A stretch of 64,000 bases of DNA, taken from positions 1,981,501-2,045,500 of the forward strand of contig NZ_CP033043.1 of the NCBI RefSeq assembly GCF_003667825.1, read 5' to 3'. A model generated the notes under the pieces. It saw only the letters and a program-made list of their open reading frames with translations, ran no database searches and had not been told where the DNA came from. Below, one piece after another: positions 25,489-33,857 of this stretch (its first letter is position 1; each line of letters opens with the position of its first letter). Origin of the DNA: Metabacillus litoralis. Lineage in GTDB: Bacteria > Bacillota > Bacilli > Bacillales > Bacillaceae. A program made the position numbers and the translations under genes.

Positions 25489-25508
25489 TTGTGAAGTTTT
25501 TCACATAA
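25489..25508. promoter_or_regulatory. TTGTGAA-N4-TTCACA operator-like palindrome 1
   Basis: TTGTGAAGTTTTTCACATAA. Fits both the Rex box (TTGTGAA-N4-TTCACAA) and the CRP/Fnr box (TGTGA-N6-TCACA). It lies about 20 bases before the DoxX start. Confidence 0.55.
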
Positions 25509-25550
25509 TTTATTAAAAAATTTAAGGCAGCTAGCTTCCTAGTAGAAAGT

Positions 25551-25568
25551 TTGTGAAGTTCTTCACTT
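25551..25568. promoter_or_regulatory. TTGTGAA-N4-TTCAC operator-like palindrome 2
   Basis: TTGTGAAGTTCTTCACTT, about 60 bases from palindrome 1 and just downstream of the predicted DoxX -10 at 25584-25589. Confidence 0.5.
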
Positions 25569-25656
25569 TCTTTCTACACCTTTACTATACTCCCATTTCC
25601 TCTTACCTTCAATACACTTCACATAGTGTTCGAAAAGTATCTGAAATTTCTTATAA

Positions 25657-25672
25657 TGTGATTTTCATCACA
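25657..25672. promoter_or_regulatory. TGTGA-N6-TCACA palindrome between doxX and yceI
   Basis: TGTGATTTTCATCACA, a perfect CRP/Fnr-type palindrome about 37 bases upstream of the yceI -35 element. Confidence 0.5.
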
Positions 25673-25701
25673 GAAATCTCGATTTCCTTCTATTTTTTTA
25701 A

Positions 25702-25730
25702 TTGACATTTACTTTTTTAAATACTATAAT
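25702..25730 (+). promoter_or_regulatory. Sigma-A promoter of yceI
   Basis: Perfect TTGACA and TATAAT hexamers with a 17-base spacer. The yceI ATG is 73 bases downstream of the -10. Confidence 0.85.
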
Positions 25731-25802
25731 TTATCTCGAAGTTATAAATCTTTAAACTGAGATATTTTAATTTAAAATATATAATTATTGGAGGAGAAAA
25801 AA

Positions 25803-26333
25803 ATGACAAAATCAAAATGGAATCTTGACCCAACACACAGTGGAGTGGACTTCTCTGTTAAACACATGATGTTTGCAACAGTTAAAGGTGGTTTCCAAAG
25901 CTTTAATGCAGAAATCGAGGCTGATCCAACAGACTTAACAACTGCTGATATTGCTTTTTCAGTAGATTTAGCAAGTGTTGACACTCGTAACGAAGACCGA
26001 GATAACCACTTACGCTCTGCAGACTTTTTTGATGTTGAAAATCACCCAACTTTGACTTTTAAAGCTACAAACATTGAAAAAACTGATGAAAACGAGTATA
26101 ACGTGACTGGAGACTTAGCTTTACACGGTGTAACAAAATCCGAAACATTCGTCGTTTCTTTTGAAGGAACTGGTGTTGATCCATGGGGTAATGAAAAAGC
26201 TGGCTTTGCTGTAGAGGGAAAATTAAAGCGTAGTGATTATGGTCTAACTTGGAATGCACCATTAGAAGCTGGTGGAGTTTTAGTAGGAGATCAAATTAAA
26301 GTTTCTCTTCAACTTCAAGCTGCAAAAGCTTAA
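25803..26333 (+). CDS. YceI family protein
   Basis: A 176-aa lipocalin-like protein: WNLDPTHSGVDFSVKHMMFATVKGGF at the N-terminus, NHLRSADFFDVENHPTLTFKAT in the middle and WNAPLEAGGVLVGDQIKVSL at the end. YceI barrels bind isoprenoid or fatty amide ligands. No signal peptide is present, so it is cytoplasmic here, unlike the E. coli protein. The start is the ATG after TTGGAGGAG; a TTG within the ribosome site was rejected. It has its own consensus promoter and is followed by a GC-rich terminator. The biological role in Bacillus is not settled; the shared regulatory region suggests co-control with DoxX. Confidence 0.88.
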   Translation: MTKSKWNLDPTHSGVDFSVKHMMFATVKGGFQSFNAEIEADPTDLTTADIAFSVDLASVDTRNEDRDNHLRSADFFDVENHPTLTFKATNIEKTDENEYNVTGDLALHGVTKSETFVVSFEGTGVDPWGNEKAGFAVEGKLKRSDYGLTWNAPLEAGGVLVGDQIKVSLQLQAAKA

Positions 26334-26339
26334 TTATAA

Positions 26340-26366
26340 AAAGGGGCGAGTCGGACTCGCCCCCTA
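26340..26366. terminator. Intrinsic terminator between yceI and speD
   Basis: GGGGCGAGTC and GACTCGCCCC arms followed by TATTTT on the plus strand, with AAAAA on the other side, so it may serve both convergent genes. Confidence 0.85.
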
Positions 26367-27170
26367 TTTTATATTCTTTCCGTAGAAAATTTCATCCATT
26401 TCCTTCGTCAATTTATCTGTAATTTGTTCTTGTTCTTCTATGCTTAATTTATCTTTAGTGTATCCAAATAAATAGTTGTTCAAATCAAATTTCTTCAGCT
26501 TACATTTTGTATGAAATATATTTTCTTGATAAATATTTACATCAATCATGTCAAAATCTTCTTGTACTTCATCAGGAATATAATTTTGAATGGAACTGAT
26601 ATCATGATCAATAAATAATTTATCTCCATTGATGTCTCTTGTAAATCCTCTAACTCGATAATCCATTGTCATAATATCTGTATCAAAAGAATGAATGAGG
26701 TAATTTAATGCTTTAAGAGGTGAAATTTCTCCACAAGTTGAAACATCAATATCTGCACGAAATGTGCTTATTCCCTCATTTGGATGATATTCAGGATATG
26801 TATGCACCGTAATATGACTTTTATCCAGTCCCATAGTAACTGCTTCGGGGAGTGGACCTGGAGATTCATCATAGGATTCTGTCGGAACCTCAACAACAGG
26901 ACCTTCCGAAACAAGAATGGTTACACTTGATCCTTGTGGCACATAGTCTTGCTTAGCAATATTTAATACGTGAGCACCGATTATATCCGTGACATTTTTC
27001 AAAATTTTTGTTAAGCGATCTGCATTGTATTGTTCATCAATATACTCAATATATGCCTCTCTCTCTTCCCTCGTCTTTGTATAACACACATCATACATAT
27101 TAAAGCTTAGTGATTTTGTTAAATTATTAAAACCATGTAATTGGATTCTTTGTTCTGGAGTAAGGACCAT
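26364..27170 (-). CDS. speD: S-adenosylmethionine decarboxylase proenzyme (SpeD, long form)
   Basis: A 268-aa pyruvoyl enzyme of the E. coli-like class. The self-cleavage motif is [13 protein letters not shown] with Lys117-Ser118; cleavage makes the pyruvoyl group on the alpha chain. [19 protein letters not shown] holds the conserved Cys. It makes decarboxylated AdoMet for spermidine synthesis. The start has AGGGGGAAGAAGT upstream; an in-frame earlier Met lacks a ribosome site. It is a single-gene unit: no spermidine synthase gene is adjacent. Most Bacillus carry the short (about 125-aa) SpeD, so this long class is worth noting. Confidence 0.92.
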   Translation of the reverse strand: MVLTPEQRIQLHGFNNLTKSLSFNMYDVCYTKTREEREAYIEYIDEQYNADRLTKILKNVTDIIGAHVLNIAKQDYVPQGSSVTILVSEGPVVEVPTESYDESPGPLPEAVTMGLDKSHITVHTYPEYHPNEGISTFRADIDVSTCGEISPLKALNYLIHSFDTDIMTMDYRVRGFTRDINGDKLFIDHDISSIQNYIPDEVQEDFDMIDVNIYQENIFHTKCKLKKFDLNNYLFGYTKDKLSIEEQEQITDKLTKEMDEIFYGKNIK

Positions 27171-27282
27171 TACTTCTTCCCCCTTATATTTATGATAGTT
27201 CCGATACAAGCTTACATAGTTATATTACCCATTTTTTGAGAAGGCAATCATAATTCTCGAGCTTAAGAAAAATCACTACGCG

Positions 27283-27318
27283 AAAAAGACAGCAACCCAT
27301 GGGGACTGCTGTCTTTTT
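27283..27318. terminator. Intrinsic terminator after the SDR-like gene
   Basis: Arms AAAAAGACAGCA and TGCTGTCTTTTT, with T-runs on both strands. It ends the NAD(P)-binding protein gene on the minus strand. Confidence 0.85.
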
Positions 27319-27329
27319 ATAAATATGGA

Positions 27330-27974
27330 TCATAGATTATTTAAGGCGTCAGATATGGTGTCTTCGCCTGACACAATATCAAAAGATTTGTGATAGGTAT
27401 TTGGATTTTCAAGTGCTTCAATTACTGTTGCTGCTACATCTTCTCGTGGAATTGTTGCTCTTGGCACTTTATCACCTGCTGTGATTTTTCCAGTTCCCTT
27501 TTCATTAAGTAAACCGCCCGGGCGAATAATTGTATAATTTAAGTTTGATTGAACTAGCATTTTATCAGCATAGTGTTTAGCTACATAATATGGTTTAAGA
27601 TTTTCGTTCCAATTTTCCCGATTGTTTGCTTGAAGAGCACTAACCATAATAAATCGCTCAATACCTGCTTTTTCAGCAGCCTCCATCGTTTTTACTGCTC
27701 CATCAAGATCAATTAGGAGTGTTTTATCAGATCCTGTGCTTCCTCCGGATCCAGCAGTAAATACGATTGCATCACAGCCACTTAATGCTTTTTGAAGTTC
27801 TTCAACTGTTCCTTCTAAATTAGCATAAACTGTTTCTATTCCTTTATTTTCAAACTCCTTCTGTTGCTCTTCCTTCCTTACCATTGCAAGTACAGTGTGG
27901 TTTTCATTTTCATTTAAACGTTCTGTGAGTTGTTTCCCTATTTGTCCATTTGCTCCAACGACAAATACTTTCAT
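27330..27974 (-). CDS. NAD(P)-binding atypical SDR oxidoreductase
   Basis: A 214-aa NAD(P)H-binding protein of the atypical SDR type (YhfK/YwnB-like). The glycine motif is VVGANGQIGKQL at residues 5-16, with FTAGSGGSTGSDKTLLID and YVAKHYADKMLVQSNLNYTIIRPGGL typical of the group. The catalytic Tyr-x3-Lys occurs as YYVAKHYADK, so activity is possible but the substrate is unknown. It is a single-gene unit with GAGGGG before the ATG and a terminator right after the stop. Confidence 0.85.
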   Translation of the reverse strand: MKVFVVGANGQIGKQLTERLNENENHTVLAMVRKEEQQKEFENKGIETVYANLEGTVEELQKALSGCDAIVFTAGSGGSTGSDKTLLIDLDGAVKTMEAAEKAGIERFIMVSALQANNRENWNENLKPYYVAKHYADKMLVQSNLNYTIIRPGGLLNEKGTGKITAGDKVPRATIPREDVAATVIEALENPNTYHKSFDIVSGEDTISDALNNL

Positions 27975-28045
27975 TGTTTTATCCCCTCCTCTTATTGTTC
28001 CTATTCATTATTTCAGAGAAAAAACAAAAGTTCAAAAGGTTTGCT

Positions 28046-29512
28046 CTACAATGTAGATTGAGCAATTACGGATAAAATTTTTTCTTCAAGTAATTTTCCT
28101 TGCTCTTCATCTTTTAAGTGATTCATCAGAATGGAAAAAATAAGTTTATTTCCGTCAGACAATGTTAAATAACCCGATATAGAACTTACATTAGTAAGGG
28201 TACCGGTTTTCGCAATGACATTTTCTTTGAGAGGCTTTTCGGTCATTCGATTACGCAGTGTACCACCTATATTCTTTTCTTTTATTCCTGCAACTGGTAA
28301 AGAGTGATAGAAAAAAGGAAACCATTCCTGTGATTGAGATTTATATAAAAGATCTGTAACTGAGTTTGCCTGAATAGCGTTAACATGAGAAATACCCGAA
28401 CCGTCTCTTAAAATCATTTTTTCACCATCTATACCTAGTGATGTTAATGTTTGTTCTACAACTTCTAAACCTGCTTCCCAGCTTCCATCTTGCTTATACA
28501 CCTTCCCCATTTCTTTGACAAGCATTTCCGCATGTGTATTGTTACTATTTTTCATAAAAGGAACAAGTATTTCTTTTAAAGGAATTGATTGATGTGAAAG
28601 AAGCATTTTCGAATGTTCTGGTTTTACCCCTTTACGTTCCTTACCTTTCACCTTAATTCCGTGTTGTTTTAATGTTTTTTTTAGGACTGAAAGTGAATAG
28701 CTTGTTGGATCCCATATTGCCACCCACTCTTTTACTGGGGATGCTTTAAGTGAAATGGTTCCTTTAATAATGACCTCATTTTTACCATGAGTACGAGAGA
28801 TTGACAGTTCACCTTCTTCATCTGTGGAAACCGTTTTGGTTTTGTTTATAAGCGTAACAAAATCAGTGCTAGGAAAAACTGAAATCTCTGCCTTTTGATT
28901 TTTTTGACCTGGAGATACCTCAATGATAACCGTTCCGGCATCAAAATCATGATCAGGAGAAACCGTTAACGCTGAAATTTGCGCACCATAATAAGCTGTT
29001 TCATCACTCCAAGGAAGATCCACTGAATACCGCACATCATCATACCAACTATCATCAGCAATTATATCTCCTGTAATAGATTGTATTCCCTGCTTTTTAA
29101 GAGTCTTAGCCATGCTTTCAATATCTTTTACACGGAGTGTGGGATCACCATGTCCAACAAAATAAACATTTCCCTTTATTTCATTACGTCTAACCTTTCC
29201 ATCTGTAAATAACCCCGTTTGATAAGAATAATCCGGCCCTAAGGAAGCTAAGGCTGCTGCTGCAGGGAATAATTTTAAATTGGACGCTGGAGTTAACGAT
29301 ACATCGCCATTATACGAATACAATACCTGACCATTAGAGGCTGAACGAATACTAACACCTGCAATAGCACCTTCTAAGATAGGATCTTTAGTTATTAAGG
29401 TATGTAAGGAAGAAAATACATCCACTTGTTTTGCTTGTGTAAGCGATGGGGCTTGAAAAGTGCTTATCATTGTAAAGGACAAGATCATCATACAGAGAGT
29501 TAATTTTGCCAT
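28046..29512 (-). CDS. D-alanyl-D-alanine carboxypeptidase/endopeptidase (PBP4, class C)
   Basis: A 488-aa secreted penicillin-binding protein of the DacB (PBP4, peptidase S13) family. A signal peptide covers residues 1-28. The catalytic SxxK is S77-N-L-K80 in TPASNLKL, the SxN motif is SNN near residue 326 and the KTG triad is in AKTGTL. The long insertion between SxxK and SxN is the usual extra domain of class C PBPs. It trims or opens peptidoglycan cross-links outside the membrane, like PBP4a of Bacillus subtilis. The start chosen is the ATG after AAAGGAG. Confidence 0.9.
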   Translation of the reverse strand: MAKLTLCMMILSFTMISTFQAPSLTQAKQVDVFSSLHTLITKDPILEGAIAGVSIRSASNGQVLYSYNGDVSLTPASNLKLFPAAAALASLGPDYSYQTGLFTDGKVRRNEIKGNVYFVGHGDPTLRVKDIESMAKTLKKQGIQSITGDIIADDSWYDDVRYSVDLPWSDETAYYGAQISALTVSPDHDFDAGTVIIEVSPGQKNQKAEISVFPSTDFVTLINKTKTVSTDEEGELSISRTHGKNEVIIKGTISLKASPVKEWVAIWDPTSYSLSVLKKTLKQHGIKVKGKERKGVKPEHSKMLLSHQSIPLKEILVPFMKNSNNTHAEMLVKEMGKVYKQDGSWEAGLEVVEQTLTSLGIDGEKMILRDGSGISHVNAIQANSVTDLLYKSQSQEWFPFFYHSLPVAGIKEKNIGGTLRNRMTEKPLKENVIAKTGTLTNVSSISGYLTLSDGNKLIFSILMNHLKDEEQGKLLEEKILSVIAQSTL

Positions 29513-29575
29513 AAAAGATACTCCTTTCAACCTTCTATCTTTAAGGTCTTCAAGTATCTTCTATTTATCCATATA

Positions 29576-29611
29576 AAAACAGCTGATCAATACTGACCAG
29601 CTGTTTTTGTT
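29576..29611 (-). terminator. Intrinsic terminator of the aldo/keto reductase gene
   Basis: Arms AAAAACAGCTG and CAGCTGTTTTTA enclosing GGTCAGTATTGAT, 10 bases past the stop. Confidence 0.82.
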
Positions 29612-29620
29612 TAGTATTTC

Positions 29621-30457
29621 TTACACTAAATTAAATTCATCAGGATCAGGACCAACACGTTTGTCTTGGTTCAATGAACTAATTTTTTTCATATCATCTT
29701 CACTTAATGTGAAATCAAAAATATTTGCATTTTCTTCGATACGATGAGGCTTAATTGATTTAGGGATTGTAACAACCTCATTTTGCAAATCCCATCGTAA
29801 GATAATTTGTGCTGTAGACTTATTATATTTTTGAGCAATTTCTACTAGCGTTGGCTCATCTAGTAACTGACCTTGCATTAATGGTGACCATGCTTCTAGC
29901 TGAATTTGATGCTCTTTACAAAATTTGTGTAGACTCTCTTGTGTTAATCGTGGATGATATTCAACCTGATTGACCATTGGTTTAACTTCAGCTTGATCGA
30001 TAAGATCTTGTAAGTGATGTTCCTTAAAGTTACTTACGCCAATTGCACGGATTTTCCCGTCTTTATATAGCTTTTCTAATGCTTTCCAAGTATCAATGTA
30101 TTTCCCTTGTGCAGGTACAGGCCAATGAATAAGATATAAATCTAGGTAGTCTAGCTGTAACTTTCTTAAGCTTTCTTCAAATGCAGAGATCGTTTCATCA
30201 TATCCTTGATCTGCATTCCACACCTTTGAAGTGATGAACAATTCTTCACGTGACACGCCACATTCTGCAATTGCCTTACCAACACCTTCTTCATTCCCAT
30301 AAACAGCAGCTGTATCAATACTTCTATAACCGGTTTTAATTGCCGCTAAAACAGAATTCACTACCTCTGATCCTTCTTCCACCTTAAAGACGCCTAAGCC
30401 AAACCAAGGCATTTTAACACCATTATGTAATGTTGTAGTACTTTGTAGACTTTCCAT
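29621..30457 (-). CDS. yvgN: Aldo/keto reductase, glyoxal/methylglyoxal reductase type
   Basis: A 278-aa AKR5-type TIM barrel closely resembling YvgN/YtbE of Bacillus subtilis: TLHNGVKMPWFGLGVFKVEEG, DTAAVYGNEEGVG (catalytic Asp and Tyr), the Lys in FITSKVWN, LYLIHWPVP (His), and IPKSIKPHRIEENANIFDF for NADPH binding. It reduces glyoxal, methylglyoxal and other aldehydes. Two starts are possible; the second Met is used because the homologues begin there. It has its own terminator and no obvious operon partner. Confidence 0.9.
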   Translation of the reverse strand: MESLQSTTTLHNGVKMPWFGLGVFKVEEGSEVVNSVLAAIKTGYRSIDTAAVYGNEEGVGKAIAECGVSREELFITSKVWNADQGYDETISAFEESLRKLQLDYLDLYLIHWPVPAQGKYIDTWKALEKLYKDGKIRAIGVSNFKEHHLQDLIDQAEVKPMVNQVEYHPRLTQESLHKFCKEHQIQLEAWSPLMQGQLLDEPTLVEIAQKYNKSTAQIILRWDLQNEVVTIPKSIKPHRIEENANIFDFTLSEDDMKKISSLNQDKRVGPDPDEFNLV

Positions 30458-30544
30458 TATTTCAGCGCCTTCCATTTCACCTTATTATTTTCCTATAGCA
30501 TCTTAAAAATGAAAAGAAATTTGCTTACGTTTACAAAACTTTAG

Positions 30545-30615
30545 CATAAGGAGGTATTAGAAAAACTTGGCTTATCGCCAAGTCCTATTGCCGAAAGCCT
30601 TAGTTCTCCTTATAC
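30545..30615. repeat. Hairpin element with terminator-like core
   Basis: ACTTGGC/GCCAAGT stem (30565-30583) followed on the minus strand by TTTTTC. It is flanked by an outer inverted pair CATAAGGAG ... CTCCTTATA, with CCGAAAGCCTTAG between. It resembles a dispersed Bacillus intergenic element, and no gene is inside it. Confidence 0.5.
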
Positions 30616-30650
30616 TATCATCTACAAAAATTTATACTTTCTGATCGGAT

Positions 30651-30694
30651 AAAAAAGCCCATTATCTTTTTTGTAAGATAAATGGGCTCTTTTT
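30651..30694 (-). terminator. Intrinsic terminator of the YjcZ-like peptide gene
   Basis: AAAGAGCCCATTTATCTTAC and its complement (GTAAGATAA / TTATCTTTTTT region) followed by T-runs on the minus strand, 10 bases past the stop. Confidence 0.75.
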
Positions 30695-30703
30695 CTTAAT
30701 TAA

Positions 30704-30811
30704 TTAGTATCCGTAACCTACGTAAGAAGCTCCAATGATAATTAAAAGAATAAACAATACAACGATTAGAGCAAAGCCAGCTCCATAACCGTATCCACCT
30801 GTAGCGCCCAT
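30704..30811 (-). CDS. YjcZ/SscA-type sporulation peptide (35 aa)
   Basis: A 35-aa peptide: a Gly/Tyr-rich head [12 protein letters not shown], one hydrophobic helix [18 protein letters not shown] and the tail VGYGY. This is the pattern of the YjcZ family of small spore-associated proteins (SscA in Bacillus subtilis aids spore coat assembly). A strong GGAGGTGA ribosome site lies 5 bases before the ATG, and a terminator follows. A membrane- or coat-associated location is expected. Expression in the mother cell is inferred from the family; no sigma-E/K promoter was assigned. Confidence 0.85.
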   Translation of the reverse strand: MGATGGYGYGAGFALIVVLFILLIIIGASYVGYGY

Positions 30812-30972
30812 GATGTCACCTCCAAATCCATTTGTTTTACTATATGTAAAGGACACTAACTTCGTTATAGGTAAAAGACCAGTTCTAAAAATCTATTTTT
30901 TGTCACAATGTATTAGGATTATAAATGAAAAATTGTTACGATAGTAGAAAGTAATAGTTTGAGGTGATTTTG

Positions 30973-31641
30973 ATGTGTGGACGGTTTTCACTTGCAACAG
31001 ATCAAACTGCAATCGAAGATCAGTTTCAACTAATTATTAATGAAGAACTTACATACAGATATAACATTGCCCCATCTCAGGACGTTTTTGTTATAGGATC
31101 AAATGGTCATGATCGTGTAGCTACTAGCATGCGATGGGGATTAATTCCACCTTGGTCAAAAGATGTAAAAATCGGACATAAAATGATCAATGCACGTTCT
31201 GAATCAATTGAACAAAAAGTTAGCTTTAAATACCCGTTCAGACAGAAAAGATGCTTAATTGTAAGTGATGGTTTTTATGAATGGAAAAAAACAGAGAGTG
31301 GTAAACAACCCTATCGATTTGTGATGAAGGATAGACGCCCTTTTGCTTTTGCAGGTTTATGGGAATGTTGGGATAAAGGCACCGAACCATTGTTTACCTG
31401 TACAATTTTAACAACTTCGGCAAATGAGGTAACAAAAGATGTTCACGACCGAATGCCTGTAATTTTACCACCACATACATATGATACATGGTTAGACCGG
31501 AAAGAAGATAACATTGAACACCTAAAATCATTGTTAGTACCCTATGATGCTCAACTTATGGATTTATACCCAGTTTCAACTCTTGTAAATTCTCCTAAAA
31601 ATGATCAAAAAGAATGTTTAGAGCCCCTTAATAGTCAATAA
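30973..31641 (+). CDS. SRAP domain protein (YedK/HMCES family)
   Basis: A 222-aa SRAP protein starting MCGRFSL: after Met removal, Cys2 is the residue that forms a thiazolidine crosslink with abasic sites in single-stranded DNA. NIAPSQ, MRWGLIPPWSKD, INARSE (catalytic-site Asn/Arg/Glu) and RCLIVSDGFYEWKK are all present, with the conserved His in DVHDRMPVIL. It protects or repairs abasic sites at stalled replication. The ATG of MCGRF is chosen because Cys2 must follow Met, and it has GAGGTGATTTTG upstream. It converges on mhqD across a terminator. Confidence 0.93.
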   Translation: MCGRFSLATDQTAIEDQFQLIINEELTYRYNIAPSQDVFVIGSNGHDRVATSMRWGLIPPWSKDVKIGHKMINARSESIEQKVSFKYPFRQKRCLIVSDGFYEWKKTESGKQPYRFVMKDRRPFAFAGLWECWDKGTEPLFTCTILTTSANEVTKDVHDRMPVILPPHTYDTWLDRKEDNIEHLKSLLVPYDAQLMDLYPVSTLVNSPKNDQKECLEPLNSQ

Positions 31642-31676
31642 AAAGATCAAACCTTCTTCAAAAGGTTTGATCTTTT
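31641..31676. terminator. Bidirectional terminator between SRAP and mhqD genes
   Basis: AAAAGATCAAACCTT and AAGGTTTGATCTTTT arms with a short loop; U-tracts result on both strands. Confidence 0.88.
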
Positions 31677-31680
31677 ATTT

Positions 31681-32298
31681 TTACTTATAATTTTGTTCAT
31701 ACCACGTTTTAGCTTCCATTATCTCTTCTCTTGTTAGCTGGTGTCCTGCTTGTCCCCAGTGTTCTGTTACATGTGCGTTAGCGTTTCTTAATACTTCCGC
31801 AAGTTCTTTTGTTTCTGCTTGAGGAATTAATGGATCATTAACTCCTGCACCTATGAAAACAGGTGTATTAGTTAAATCAGGTACTTCTACCCCTCTTCTC
31901 GGTACCATAGCATGAAGTAAAACAGCACCATTTAATGCATGTTTATAATGATACATTAAGCTGGCTGCGATATTCGCTCCATTTGAGTAGCCTATCGCTA
32001 AAACACGATTGCGGTCAAATTTGTATTTATCAGCCGCATCTTCAATAAATTGATTCAGTTCCTCTGTGCGGAAAACCAAGTCCTCCTCATCAAAAACACC
32101 CTCTGATATACGACGGAAAAAGCGAGGCATTCCATTTTCCAAAACATTTCCTCTTACACCAAGTATGGAAGCAGTAGGAGCGATCATTTCCGCAATCGGA
32201 AGTAAATCACGTTCATTGCCTCCAGTGCCATGGAGTAGTAGTAAAGTTGGCTCGTTTTGATCTTTTCCTTCTATAAATATATGTTGCAATTTATCCAT
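31681..32298 (-). CDS. mhqD: MhqD-like hydrolase (carboxylesterase/phospholipase family)
   Basis: A 205-aa alpha/beta hydrolase. LLHGTGGNERDLLP gives the oxyanion region, AIGYSNGANIA the Ser nucleophile, and VFIGAGVNDPLIP and AGHQLT the Asp and His. It lies 12 bases downstream of a VOC dioxygenase gene; the same pair (mhqE-mhqD) forms a quinone-stress operon in Bacillus subtilis, controlled by MhqR. Expected role: hydrolysis of ring-cleavage or quinone-adduct products. A matching operator lies upstream of the first gene. Confidence 0.85.
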   Translation of the reverse strand: MDKLQHIFIEGKDQNEPTLLLLHGTGGNERDLLPIAEMIAPTASILGVRGNVLENGMPRFFRRISEGVFDEEDLVFRTEELNQFIEDAADKYKFDRNRVLAIGYSNGANIAASLMYHYKHALNGAVLLHAMVPRRGVEVPDLTNTPVFIGAGVNDPLIPQAETKELAEVLRNANAHVTEHWGQAGHQLTREEIMEAKTWYEQNYK

Positions 32299-32310
32299 CT
32301 CCTAAACCCT

Positions 32311-33291
32311 TTAAGATTCGTTTGTAATTAATGGTTTTAATTTTGCTTCTATTTCATTTCTTTGTGGCTCAAAATACGGTGGTAGTGCAAGGTTTTCTCC
32401 AAGATGTTCAAAGTCCTCATCACCTTCAAAGCCTGGTCCGTCGGTTGCAAGCTCAAACAATATCCCATTTGGTTCTCTAAAGTATAAAGAACGGAAATAA
32501 TATCGTTCTACGAAACCAGAATTTGGTAAATGACTTTCCTTCAACAATTGTACCCACTTGTTTAGCTCTTCTTCATCTTCAACTCGGAAGGCAACATGGT
32601 GGACGCTTCCTCGCCCAGGTCTTTCACGACTGCTCTCGTTGTCCTCAATAAGATGAATTTCCGCACCAGTACCGCCTTCACCCGTTTCAAATACACGAAC
32701 CTTTTTCTGATCAGTTTGTCTAACGTATCCTGCTAATTCTCGAAAGCCCATTAAATCTGTTAAGATATTAGCTGTTCGTTCTGGACGTGAAACAGTAAGC
32801 TCTACTGGTCCAAGACCAATAATTCCATTTTCTACAGGAACCGGGCTCTTTTCCCAAGGCTTCCCTCCAGAGACACCACTATTGTTTTCATCCGAAACTA
32901 GGACTAAACGTTGACCTTCCTTATCTCTAAATGAAAGACTGGAGCGGCCATTAACAACTTGAATATCATCATGATCTACATGTAAATGCTCAAAACGGTC
33001 CTTCCAGTATTGAAGTGCATGATCGTCACTCACTCGTAAGGAAGTGGCAGTGATACTATTTGTACCAGGATAAGTTCGACCAGCACGCGGAATTTCAAAA
33101 AAGGTCAAATCTGTCCCTGGATTTCCTCGTTCATCTGCGTAAAATAAATGGTATACAGAGGTATCATCTTGGTTAACTGTTTTTTTAACCAGTCTTAATC
33201 CTAATACTTTTGTATAAAAAGTATAATTGTCCAATGCATTAGCTGTAATAGCAGAAACATGATGAATTCCTTTTAAAGGTTTAATCGTCAT
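32311..33291 (-). CDS. mhqE: Ring-cleaving dioxygenase, MhqE/MhqO-type VOC protein
   Basis: A 326-aa protein of two glyoxalase/VOC repeats. The first starts IHHVSAITANALDNYTFYTKVLGLRLVKKTVNQDD and the second is around residues 150-280, with VHHVAFRV and YFRSLYFREPNGILFELATD. His11, His in VHHVAF and Glu in LFELATD are the likely metal ligands. The family is annotated as ring-cleaving dioxygenases and protects against hydroquinones and catechols. It is first of the mhqED operon, with a consensus promoter and a palindromic operator overlapping the transcription start. Confidence 0.88.
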   Translation of the reverse strand: MTIKPLKGIHHVSAITANALDNYTFYTKVLGLRLVKKTVNQDDTSVYHLFYADERGNPGTDLTFFEIPRAGRTYPGTNSITATSLRVSDDHALQYWKDRFEHLHVDHDDIQVVNGRSSLSFRDKEGQRLVLVSDENNSGVSGGKPWEKSPVPVENGIIGLGPVELTVSRPERTANILTDLMGFRELAGYVRQTDQKKVRVFETGEGGTGAEIHLIEDNESSRERPGRGSVHHVAFRVEDEEELNKWVQLLKESHLPNSGFVERYYFRSLYFREPNGILFELATDGPGFEGDEDFEHLGENLALPPYFEPQRNEIEAKLKPLITNES

Positions 33292-33321
33292 GGTAGTACT
33301 TCCTTTCTAAGTCTAACATAA

Positions 33322-33339
33322 TATCTCGAATTCAAGATA
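33322..33339. promoter_or_regulatory. MhqR-type operator
   Basis: TATCTCGAATTCAAGATA, a near-perfect palindrome matching the MhqR box as I remember it (tATCTcgaAtTCgAGATa). It starts right after the -10 element of the mhqE promoter, a repressor position. Confidence 0.75.
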
Positions 33340-33368
33340 ATTATAATAAAAATAACTAAGAACGTCAA
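33340..33368 (-). promoter_or_regulatory. Sigma-A promoter of mhqED
   Basis: On the minus strand TTGACG, 17-base spacer, TATAAT. The operator follows immediately downstream. Confidence 0.82.
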
Positions 33369-33387
33369 ATAATCAAGATATATGTAA

Positions 33388-33417
33388 AAGAGGTTAACGA
33401 ACAAACGCTAACCTCTT
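33388..33417 (-). terminator. Intrinsic terminator of the coat-like gene pair
   Basis: AAGAGGTTA and TAACCTCTT arms with a 12-base interior; the minus strand runs into TTTTAC. Confidence 0.7.
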
Positions 33418-33422
33418 GTTTC

Positions 33423-33839
33423 TTATTGCTGGATGTATTGTCTATTTTGTTGTTGTTGCTGCTGATAACTTCTGTAACTAGGAATATGACGTTGTTCTGA
33501 TTGATTGTAAGAATGAATCGTTTGATTTGGACTTTGTTGATAAGAAGTTGTTTGGTTATAACCAACACCACTTGATAGTTCTTGTTGCATTTGGTTGCAA
33601 ACATTTAAAATTTGTTGACATTGTTGTAATGCTTGGTTATGTCCTTGTAAGCTTTGTTGAATCATTTGAGTTGCTTGTTGTTCTCTTTGTAATAACTGTT
33701 GCAACATTTGTACATTTTGTTGTTCTTGTTGAAGCATTTGCTTATATTGTTGGCTACCTTGTTGTGTTTGTTGAATTAATTGTTGAACTACTTGACGACA
33801 TTCATTGATTTGTTGCATTGCATGTTGTTGTGTATGCAT
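33423..33839 (-). CDS. Gln-rich putative spore coat protein
   Basis: A 138-aa protein in which roughly a third of the residues are Gln. Residues 1-85 form a long heptad-like coiled coil (MHTQQHAMQQINECRQVVQQ, then LLQREQQATQMIQQSLQGHN), and the C-terminal part is Tyr/Ser/Gln-rich and disordered. It follows the CotF-like gene by 18 bases, so the two are co-transcribed. The composition is like Bacillus coat and spore-surface proteins, but no family is recognised with certainty. Start at MHTQQ with GGAGGG 8 bases upstream. Confidence 0.75.
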   Translation of the reverse strand: MHTQQHAMQQINECRQVVQQLIQQTQQGSQQYKQMLQQEQQNVQMLQQLLQREQQATQMIQQSLQGHNQALQQCQQILNVCNQMQQELSSGVGYNQTTSYQQSPNQTIHSYNQSEQRHIPSYRSYQQQQQQNRQYIQQ

Positions 33840-33857
33840 AAATAATCCCTCCATTTT

